NCBI RefSeq assembly: GCF_963676685.1 | Contig: NC_092344.1 | Location: forward strand, 45,034,830-45,098,829 | DNA from: Mytilus edulis | Taxonomy: Eukaryota; Mollusca; Bivalvia; Mytilida; Mytilidae | Length of the DNA stretch: 64,000 nt | Direction of reading: 5' to 3' | In this document: piece after piece, positions 13,801 to 25,800 of the stretch | Layout: each line of letters opens with the position of its first letter | Position numbering within the stretch: the first letter of the stretch is position 1 | Translations under genes and position numbers: made by a program | Notes under the pieces: model-generated | What the model was told of the DNA's origin: nothing | The model's database searches: none | The model's input: the letters and a program-made list of their open reading frames with translations, nothing else

Positions 13801-16800
13801 AATAGTGGAAGACTTTGAAATAAAAGTTTATATAAGTGAATCAAGAGATATAATAGATCTATCAATACCACCACTTGATGGCAAAACAAAAGTTGGTAAG
13901 AATATTTGTATAAATAAAAATTTAAAAGGGGAAAACAGCATAGTCCAAAAGGATTTTATTTACTATGTTTGCAACTTCAGGCTAAAAAAAAAATACTGCA
14001 TATTATTTCAAGCATTTCCCGGAATAACAAATTAGGGAATTAGATTTGAATAATTGTAGCCTCAAGGAATTAACTATTGCACAAAACCAAGATAAGAAAA
14101 TTGTAAAGTCCAAACGATAGTTAGTACATCATCACAAATAAGAGCCATGTTTTTACTTGAACTAAATGAAGTTAATGTTCGAAAATATAGAATAGAGCCA
14201 AGTATCATCAGCATTAAAATAGATTTTCATATCAATAGTTTCCACCGTTTAAACCTAACATTTGTACAACTTGAATACATGTAAGACTTTTTAAACCCTT
14301 GTAATATAACTGCCCATTTTGTTAATGAGACCTTTAGGCAATTTCGTTTTTTCTTTGAATCCGGTTTTGGAATTGAAGATTGTAGTTTTACAAGAATGAA
14401 ATATAAGACCACCTTTAAATAGCAGCGAATTAGAACTTTGAATTAACATTTTTGTTTTCAAGTATTTTAAATTTCAAGTTATAACATAAAAGATAGTTTA
14501 ATAATAAATGCAGCTTTCATTAAAAGTTTGAACAAGGTTTTTTAACTCCTCTTTTTGTGTTACTTTTTTTAAAACGTTTAAATCAAAGATCAGTAAGTTG
14601 CTTTATGATAAATAGGGCATGCAATATACAAACATGTCATAGGAATGCTTGTTTCAATATAAGTAGTTATATAATAAAAAATCTAACTTATTAACCATGA
14701 ACTTTATTCTATTTTAGAAAATGTTAAATTTGTTAATATTAAACATGTTTCACCAAAGAGAATTGACATAAGATACGCTCCAAGTGTTCAGAACCAGAAA
14801 GCAATGTCAAAACAAGGTATCTCTGGACAGTTTAAAGTGAAGTATGATGTAACTAGGGACAAAGATGCTGGAGATTTATTGGTAAAGTTTTTTTTAAGGA
14901 TTTTCATAGTTTGTTTTATCAGTTGCTAAACATGTTGAAGGCTGTATTTAAGGTGGTATGGGAGTCTAAATTAAAATTGATAGAATTTGTTCATATTTTG
15001 CCAAAACGTAGTATTCAAAATTTGATAAAAATGATAGGTCACCGCGCATTTTGTCAAGCTACAGGTTGTGACAAAATGACACATTTTGTATGGATTATAC
15101 AGGAAAAAGTATCATTATGTGATTAGAATCTAAACTCAATGATAGAATTGTAAAATAAAATACGAGAAGATAGCTTTAAGAAAATGCTTTAAGAATATGA
15201 AGAGAAAAGATAGGGTCACTATGTGTTTTTTCAGGCTAAAATACAAAATAGCAAAATTTCATGTAGATTCCTTCAGAAAATGCACCTTCAGAGTTAGCTT
15301 CCCTGAAAATGCCAATTTAAAAACATTAAAAATTAAGCGCAAAAATATATACACTTGCAAAAATATTAAAAGGAGTAGGTTCAGTAAGACCCATTTTTGG
15401 CCCCATAATATAGCAGTTTTACAAAATTGTGAAAATGTAAACCTTTAGTTATTTATTGGACAGTAGAATGCTTCTGCTACATAAATATGGGCTGTTTTTG
15501 ACAATACAATGCACATATATCCGGTACTAGCACCATTAAGACATGCTAAATTACTGAAATCTTCATAATTCTAGCATTTTAGTTAAATTTTAGACGGTTT
15601 TCGTGTAAAACGAAAGTGGCCGCATTCGTGTTCATCCTTAATATTGAAATGTAAGTTGTATTTGATGATAATACATAACATATATAAAAGTTGAGGATGA
15701 ACACGGATGCAGCCACTTTCATTTTTACCAAAAACCATCTGAAAAGTGACATTTTGCGGCATATTAGGTAGATTTTTCATATTTGAGCTTGAATCGAATC
15801 GTTTTTAATGACTAAATCTGTTTAAATCTTTCACATAAACTAATTAATTCAAATAAAATAGACACTTAAGTGTTTAAAAAGTGGTCAAAATCTTTCGTTA
15901 GATGAACCTGAAATTTGAGGCCAAAATCGGTCCTTACCGGACCTACTCCTTTATAAATTATAATCTTATAAATTGTTCTTCTAAATGCAAATTCACATTA
16001 GTTTTCTGCATTCCTACATCAAATTTTGCTAACTTTATTGATAATCTGGACCTCAGATTCTCTTGTTTTTACAATCCAAGATGGTGAGAACCCACATACC
16101 ACCTTAATTGTATACATTCAATATAAAAAAACGAAGATGTGGTATGATTGCTAATGTGACAACTCTCCACAAGAGACCAAAATGACACAGAAATTAACAA
16201 CTATAGGTCACTGTAAGGCCTTCAACAATGAGCAAAGCCCATACCGTATAGTCCGCTATAAAAGGCCCCGAAATGAAAAAGTAAAACCATTCAAACGGAA
16301 AACTTACGGCCTAATTTATGTACAAAATATTAACAAATAACATATATGTAACACATGTACATAATCAAACGACAACAGCTGAATTACAGGCTCCTGACTT
16401 GGGACAGGCACATACATACATAATGTGGCGGTGTTAAATATGTTAGCGGGATCACAACCCTCCCCTTACCTGGGACAGAGGTATAACAGTACAACATAAG
16501 AACGAACTATAAAAATCATTTGAAAAAGGATTAACCCATCAGATGGATAAAAATACAAGTGGACGTTCATTGAACTTTTGTGAGCAGCTTTCTCTTTGGC
16601 AATCATACCAAATCTTCTTCCATTTTTTTTCTTTGCCTTGACATCTTGCCTGATAAGCAATCAAAAGAACAGTTTACTTGAAGGCAACTATAGATAGCAA
16701 TCAGTCAGCATAATGAACTTGAAGAATTAAAACATAAATAAAACAATGAACCAAATAATCTTAAAGTCATGCTAATTGTGAAGATTATATTTTACAGGTA

Positions 16801-19800
16801 GTAAATGGATATTTTGTTCATATGTTTGCCCCAAAAGACATTAAACCGCTATCTAAAGATGTGATGTTTGTGTTAGACAAAAGTGGGAGTATGCAAGGAA
16901 GAAAAATGAACCAACTGAAAGAGGCAATGAAGCTAATCATTCAGGATATGAAACCAGAAGACAAATTAAATATTTTGTTTTTTGACAGCAAGTTTGATTG
17001 GTTAAGCAAAACTGAAATGTTAGAAGGGACACAAGTTAATTTTGATAAAGCAAACAGATTTATAGACCCCGTTATTGCTAGGGGAGGTAAGTTATTTTAG
17101 TTCTACTTCTTAAATGAACATTACAGTTTTTGATATTTATTTGATTTCTTATTTCATGATAAACTTGAAGTCAAAGACTAAATAAAGAGATCAAATATTG
17201 CCGGATTTCAACAAATACCTGAAAAGGATATATGTGAACAAATGTAATGCAGAGCTCAAATAAACACAAACTTTCGTTTTCGTCTAAATGCTCACACTTA
17301 GAGGAACAAAAGGTTTCGTAGGTTTTTTTGCTCAACCCAAAGCTTTAAAAACTTTTCGACTTTTTTTTACAAAAAAAAATCTCCTCGTAATGTTAGATAT
17401 GTCGAATGATATTACTCCCGTTCTTCAGAAATCAGTTGAAGGAAAATTACTGATTAACATCATAAAGAATGGTGGTGCGTCATTTGTTGGAAAGATAATA
17501 AAACATCTCTTATCATATGCAACTTTGGAATTTCGGAACCTCAATATGCTTTAAAAGTTCATACATTATTTAAGATTTTTTACTTTAAAATGCGATCGTC
17601 ACCGATGAGTCTCTTGTAGACAAACTGATGCGCTTCCGACTTACTAAAATTATCCCAGGTGGTATTGATGAGACAGCCTCATATTTTTAAAATCATGTCT
17701 TTTCCTATTTCTATTATGTGATGACCCTCTCGTAGACCCTGGATCTGACTAGTTATGGACTCTAAACTAATTCGCAGAAAATTGATGGTTCAATGTGTGA
17801 TTACGTCCGATAACAGTTAAACAGTAGAACAAGTAAATTCGAGCCTATCGGAATTACAAAACTGTTTATGCCAATACATTAACTGAGAAAAAAAGAACTA
17901 CTTTAGGTGACAAGGCTATACAATAGTTAAAGATATTTTAATGAAATAATGTTGTTTCGTTACCTGAACAAGGTATGTTTCATTTTGTCATTCAGAGAAT
18001 ACACTCTTTGTGCATTTATTGGTTTTTGGCCCTCTAATACATGAGGACATTTTCAAACTGTACTGTTTCACAAAACGCTCGCAACACATTATTTCATAAA
18101 ACTCAAATCAAGCCTAATATTGTTTAAATCAGCCGCTGATAAAACAGACACATTTAACTAACATTCTTAAATTTTTAAATGTACAATTTCAATTGCAAAG
18201 CCCCATCATCATATCACCCCTAAGAATATATAATATACAATTGACATACTACGTTCTTATGTTTTACTGTTATACCACTGTCCCAGGTTAGGGGGATGGT
18301 TGGGATCCCGCTAACATGTTTAACCCCGCCACATTATTTATGTATGTGCCTGTCCCAACATGCCCAGGTCAGGAGCCTGTAATTCAGTGGTTGTCGTTTG
18401 TTTATTTGTTACATATTTGTTTTTCGTTCATTTTTTTATATATAAATAAAGCCGTTATTTTTTTCGTTTGAATTGTTTTACATTGTCTTATCGGGACCTT
18501 TTATAGCTGACTATGCGGTATGGGGTTTGTTCATTATTGAAGGCTGTAAGGTGACCTATAGTTGTTAATGGCTGTGTCATTTTGGTATCTTGTGTACAGT
18601 TGTCTAATTGGCAATCATACCACATCTTCTTTTTTATATATTGAGTGTTTATTAATATTTCGTATGTCTTCCTATAAAATACTATTCATTTAGATTTTGA
18701 ATTTAGCAAGGCAATGACCGAATTGAAAAATATCTCCGTCTGTAAATTTTACAAAAGTAGGTCTCGATCTTTTTAAAGGCAAACATATTTTCTCTGATAA
18801 AGTCATAATCTGTCTATCACGGGCATATTACCGAATTTCAATGGTACTGTGTATCTTACGGTCCGAATTCAATTATTTTAATAAACGAAAAAATAGACAG
18901 AGATCATAAGATCAGTGACGGAAAGTCAGTCTTTGCAATTTGTGATTAAATTAGTTTAACAAAAAACTTTTTAGGAACAAATATCAACACAGCAGTAACA
19001 GACGGAATAAAACTTTTAACGAAGCACTTAGATACTAACAGATCAGCTATAGTAATGTTTCTAACAGATGGACGTGCAACTTCAGGAGAAACTTTACAGA
19101 GTAATATTTTAAAAAATGTAAAAACTGAAAATGAAGCCAGAGTACCTATCTTTAGCTTAGGTTTCGGAAACAATTTGGATTTTAACTTTCTGAAACAGAT
19201 GTCTGCACAGAATAATGGATTTGCGCGACGAATATATGAAGATTCGGATGCCTCTTTGCAGATAAAGGGATTATATTCTGAAATTTCATCCGCTCTTTTA
19301 AAAAATGTATCTTTTGATTATGTGGGTGACGTTGACATGAACACACTTACACAGACCCGTTATCCATCGTACTTTGGAGGTTCAGAGTTGATAGTTTCTG
19401 GAAAAATGAATTCTAACGATTCTAACATCGTACCCCGTGTCACGGGTTGGAATAATGGATACATAGATCTGATATGGAAACCAAGACCAGTTCCAGACCT
19501 GAAAGCAATTACCACTGATACTGATTTAGCAAAAATAACAGAAAAAATGTGGGCATATCTCACAATTAAACAGTTGCTCAAAGACATCGAGGATGATATA
19601 ACGACCACTATGAAAGACAAAATTAAAGCTAAGGTTATCTCTTTGGCAACAAAGGTAAGTTTGATTTCTGATCCCGTTTGACGTTAAACGAATTTTCTAA
19701 ACAGATATTGATAAAATTACCGAACGGTATATTAAAAAAAGTGGGAAGGTAAAAAAAAATCAAATTGGACAAACTCAACGCTTGACTTTATCAGTCCAAG

Positions 19801-22800
19801 GAAGGAAATGAAGTACATGTAATATTTCTGTCCTAATACAGGTGTTTCCAAAGTAAATGATGGTTTTATTGCTACCTAAATACCCCAACTGTATTGAACA
19901 TGTTATTTTGAAACAGTCAAAGCTTTGTAAACATACATTACAAACATCAAACACAACTGTTTATTTAGTGTAGGAAAAATGACATATACAAAGAAAGACA
20001 ATAACAATTAAAACCAAGGAGTAAACCAAGACTCACAAAATCAAAGGACATTTACATCAACAGTTATCAATAATAAATAAGAAACAACACGAACTCTAGT
20101 AAAAACCGGGAGTGAAATCAGGTGCTCCGAAAAAACTGGACAGTTAATAAAAAACATATTGGAAAATCGGACATTAATATTATGATAACAACAATTAAAC
20201 AAATTTATCTAAAGGGTTTTGCCCTTAAACCGAAGTACTAAACATTGATTTACTATTGCTTTTTTAATATATATATATATACACACAAATATTTGGAGCA
20301 TAATGAACATATAAATGACACCAAAATTTGTCTTTTAAGTACCAGTTTGTTACTCCCTTTACATCTATGGTAGTAACTGCACCTGAGCTCCGACAAAAGA
20401 GACAACCAAGACCGTCCAGCAGCCAAAGTGAGTAGATAATCATAAAATACCACGGAATCTCATTTTCGAATTTGTTTTTTCTCAAGAATACAAAGCACTT
20501 TAAAATATAGATAAACCAAAGTAAATAACACATTGTAAACAAAAAAAAATCTCTGCTTATTGCATCAGAATTTATATCATTTACTAGTGTTTCCCTAAAT
20601 CATATCATGCATTTTTTATTCATAAAATAATGATGAAATTTGCTTATGAAGTATATTTTAAGGTTTTAGTTTTAAGGATAATTCATAAACTGTGGTTTCC
20701 AATAAAAGTGGTCACTTATCAATACGCTTAAGGCTTTTAAAAGAATTTCTTGTAATTAAGCAACAGCAAAGTTGTATTAGTGAACAAATAGTCAGTACAG
20801 TTTTGTGATATAGTATTTTAGTAAACTAGAAATTGATAAACTAGAAATAAAATAACAATTTTCAAAGGTACCAGGATTATAAATTAGACATAAACAAACT
20901 TTTAAAATTTGTAAAGTTATTGGTGTTTCTTTTCTCTAAATGGTACACACTTACCAGACACCTACCATTTCACGATTGAAAGTTTTAAACTATGTATGTA
21001 GTGATGATGCGAGTGTTGAATTCATATCAGGTTTTTGATATATACAAAGCTTGCAAAGAAAAATCGTGTTAGATTTCACTTCATTTCAAAATTTAGAAAA
21101 ATATATATAACTAGGATGAATAATTAATACATGTCTTGCAAAAGAATACGATGAAACGTTTACATTTAATGATACAATCGTATATATGTTATGATAAAGA
21201 TGAAATTAACACTAATACAATGATTTTTTTTTATTTATTCACAGCCCATGGTATTAGTTCTCAACTTCTCGCTAGTGGTCCCACTAGTTTTCGTAGTATG
21301 GGAACCGGGTCTGTATCTCATTTTCCATCCAGTAGAGGAAATATTGGAGTTGCAGTTATGGGTGGCATTGGCGGAGGCGGAAGAAGTTTTAGCGTACAAA
21401 GCTTTAAGAGACCAGGTATTTAGCAAAAATATTTTTCTTTCATTTGTTATGTGTAAACATGTCAAGAAATTGCCATGTCAATTGCCTGAAATATTCTTCA
21501 AAATACCTATTCGGTAACTTAAGTTTTTTTTATTGATACTATAGCTTTTCTAAGTATGTCAGTATAAATGTACCCAAGGTGTTTTATATTTTGGGTTTAA
21601 AAAAAAAGGAATTTATATGAAATTGAGAATGACAATTGTCTTTTCTGAGAGTTTTGATTACATGCTCTTACGACTTTTGTGATTTACAATTATCAATATT
21701 TCTTCTAACATTGCGATAAAGTAACCCTTGTATTTGACACTTACCTTTTCAATACAAAAAAAAATTTAATCAGCGGTTTGAAAATTCAAGTCTTAAAAGG
21801 ACTTCACATGCATATGCATGACTTTATTTTACCTGAGAGAGTACTGCTAAATCAAATACTAGACAGTATGTTTGTAGTAAAGTTTTGTACAAAGAACAAA
21901 AAGGACAGAATTGGAATACTGTAAACCAACTAAATTTCGCGAGCGATTTATTTTCGCGACTTTCGCGAGTAGAAAAATAACGCGAAATTAAATCGTCGCG
22001 AAAAGGAATAACTTGGATCTTTCCCTATCAAGCTACATTAAATAAATAAGAAAATCGCGAAATTAAATCGCCGCGAAGTTGACTAGCTGGGTATAAACGC
22101 GAAATAAAGTATCCGCGAAAATAAGTTGGTTTACAGTAGTCTTTTTTAAAATAAATGTTATTTCTATATTCTTGAACCGAGTTGACTCGTTCCTGATTGA
22201 TAATTAAACAGTATAATCGCCAAACGTTCTGAATATGCACATTAAAGCATTGATTTTGCCGTTTAACAACCGTACATCCATCGTCATCCATCAGTTGTTG
22301 CCAAAACATTTCAGAGGCTTAAGTTTAAACAATTTTTGTTTTTATTATTTGATGAACTGGTTAAACAAAGAAAGCGGTTTCTTGTATTTACTCTAATCGG
22401 GAACGCCGTCCTCACTCCCCAAATGTATTATAAAACGAAAGCCAATGATGTATATAAACTCGAATATATGGTGATGTACACGACTGCAAGCGTATTTGCT
22501 TATAAAATGGCAAAATTCATGCTATAACTTGCATGTATTTTGCCATTTTATTAGGCAAATAATTGACTTTCAACAAAGACTATAATAACAATAATTCAAA
22601 ATTTAAAATTAGGGCAGTTTTACAGAACAGTACGGTGTCTATAAAAAATCATAACAGTAGACCATTTCAAACTGTGTTGAATGCTTCATCATTAGCTCAC
22701 AGTTGTTCGGACAACATCTACCAAACTAATATAATGATTGGCATGGTCTATATATGTCAATACGTGGAGCCAAGAAACAAAGAACTAGTGGTTATTTATA

Positions 22801-25800
22801 TGTGTTACACCTTGACGGGCATTATAAAAAATAACTAAAAGTACCTAGACATTTTGTAAAATGACTGAAATTTTGAAACAAAATTCAACAAATTGCCTGT
22901 TCATTTGAAGGCAATTTGTAGAAGAAGGATACATTGAGATGTAAATGTCTCATACTTTGCATACATCACCCGCCAAGCTAATCCAAACTCAGTGAAAATG
23001 TCACAATCGGAAAGAAGACACAACAAGTGAAATTACAGATCAGACAACTATTCAGATATCTAAATTTATAAGATTGTGACAATCAACATTAAATTCAAAA
23101 TGTATAGAACATTATCGAATAAATAACAAATCAAACGACTACATCTATACTATTTCGGCATATTAGCAATGTATCTTTTATATTGGTAATATATTTTGGT
23201 ATTAATCAAATACAATATGTGTATGGGACTGGCATAATAAAGGGTTGCAATATATTCATTTTTTAAAGATTGATTGATTGATTATACTTTTTGCCACCCC
23301 CATTTAAACATAATTGTTACTAAAATTACAAGTCAGAAATTATTATCTAAGAACGAATATAATGTTGTTGTTTTTCTTTCAGCTACGACAATACTACCAA
23401 CGACAGATACCACCTTTGACGTTTCCATTATCTCTAAAGGAACTGTCTTAACTCCAGGTACCTATTAATTATTGTTACACAACGTACAATCTATTAATTC
23501 TTGTCTTCACAAAATATAAATGAACGATGACAGAGTAAGCAACAGTATATAAACAGTCACATTCTGAAATTAAATCCCCAGACTTGAACAGGGATGCAAA
23601 AGTCGTGTCCCCTGTTTTTACAAAATACTGAATAAATCACCAAACATGTCACGATTTCTAGTTATATTTGTATCAGTTTTATCATTCAACTAAAACCTAT
23701 GTATGGAAGTAGCATGGAAAGGGTTACAATATGTTAACTTATAAACGATTGATTTGTTGATCATACTTTTTGCCACCCCTCATAGAAACATAATTGTTAC
23801 TAGAATTACAAGTCAGAAACTATTATCTAAGAACCAATATAATGTTGTTGTTTTTCTTGCAGCTAAGACAATAAGACCAACGACAGGTACAACCCTTGAC
23901 GTTTCCACTATCTCTAAAGGAACTGTCTTAATTCCAGGTACCTATTTATTATTGTTACGCAACGTACAATCTGTTAATTCTTGTCAACACAAAATATACA
24001 TGAAACGATGACAGAGTTAGCAATAGTATATAAACAGTCATATTTTAAAATTAATTCCCCAGACTGGATCAGGGATGCTAAACTCGTGTCCTCTGTTTTT
24101 ACAAAATACAAAATAAAATAACCAGACATGTCACGATTTCTAGTTATATTTGTATCAGTTTGCTTTTTTAACTTAAACCTGAGTTTGGAAGTAGCATGGA
24201 AAGGGTTGCAATATATTCAGTTTTGTAAGATTGATTTATTGATCATAATGTTTGTCATCCCCCATCAAAACATAATTGAAATTAAAATTACCAGTCAGGA
24301 AAATTTATCTTAGAACCAATATAATGTAACATGTTGTTTTTCTTGCAGCTACAACACTAAGACCAACGACAGATACCACCCTTGATGTTTCCACTATCTC
24401 TAAAGGAACTGTCGTAATTCCAGGTACCTGTTTATTATTGTTACGCAACGTACAATTTGTTAATTCTGTCTTCGCCAAATATAAATGAAATGATGACAGC
24501 GGTAGCAATTATAGTATATAAACAGTCAAATTTTCGAATTGATTCCAAGACTGGATCCGGGATGCAAAATTCGTGTGCTCTTTTTTTACAAAATACTGAA
24601 TAGAATCAACATATTGGTCACCATTTCTAGTTACATTTGTATCAGTTGAAATATTGTCTACAATCATAGTAAAAGCACTCTTATTCAGTTTACGTCATTT
24701 TTTTTTCAAATTCAGAGGAATATTATGAATTTTGATCCGCAACCTAAAACAAATAAACAAATGTTAACGTGAATGGTCATTTTCATCTGAATAGTTTGAA
24801 TGACTTTACAATAAATTCTTAAATTAAAACATTCTTTTGGTTATATTTTAGATTTATATTTACGGTGTATTTAGTACTGTTCACACGAATCGCGCTTGCA
24901 TTCCATTAAGAACTGTTCAGTGGTTGTTCGAACCGTTTAGTAGCTGTTATTAACCTCAACGTAAAAAAACAATCTAATGCATTGTCTGGAAGGTCCTGTA
25001 TGGAAGCAAATCATTCAGCAGATTCTGAAACAAGAATATCTAAAAAATACATTACTCAAAACAAAACCATTTTTTTACGGTCACACTTTTCAGTTAATTT
25101 TAGGATTGAAATGACCGTTTAGAATTAACATAAAAAATCATATGCTAAAGAAATGCAGGCAAATAAAACTTGTGCATGTATGTATATATTAGATACACAA
25201 CAATTGTATGCAAGTGTGTATAAGATGTCTTACTTCTGCTGTATTAGCAAAATATATACCTAATTTGCTCCAAGTTGTAAAAAAAAAAAAAACCAGCTAT
25301 AAAAAAATGATAGGATCAGCGTGCAATTTCAATGTTATGTATTGCGAAAAATCAATGAACAATTTTGTTAATAACTGAGATTGATCTCTGAAATTTTTCA
25401 ATTATTATTTCTAACGAAAAACAAATACCATCTTCAGTAGAGTAAAGTAATATACAAACATTCATATAATTATATCAATTTCGTTATACTTAATACTACA
25501 TTTAGTATAGACGAATATATATCATGTGTCACTCCATTTTGAAGTGAATATTTTAAATGCAATTATACTTTATTGAAGAAAAAAAAAATTTCACAAAGCC
25601 ATCGCTTTACACATTTACGCCAGAAGTTATTACTTGAATATTAGCACAATTATTGATATCGAAAAATAATTACGATACAGGTCAACCTAATATAACCTTT
25701 TGTTTTGCTTCGGTACGCAAAGCAAGACTTATTCTTAAACTAAAAGGATGTGAGTATACCCCAAAACTGTAATATGTTTTAAATTAGCAGAACAACATGT

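Larger units (their letters stand above)
23229..24640 (+). repeat. Three tandem ~482-bp units, each with one ITIH exon
   Basis: Units begin near 23,229, 23,711 and 24,195. Exon starts are spaced 480 and 486 bp apart. Each unit repeats the AAGGGTT(A/G)CAATAT intron segment, the GATTGATT..TTGATCATA segment, the exon, and the GGTACCT..TTATTATTGTTAC downstream segment. Local unequal crossing-over is the simplest origin. Confidence 0.93.

Noticed and set aside
21248..21517. Hydrophobic ORF (VLVLNFSLVVPLVFVV) over ITIH exon 9, resembling the FVTPLTSMVV block
   Set aside because: The true FVTPFTSMVV block is in exon 8 (20,340-20,427), and only the Ser/Gly-rich frame has phases compatible with exons 8 and 10.
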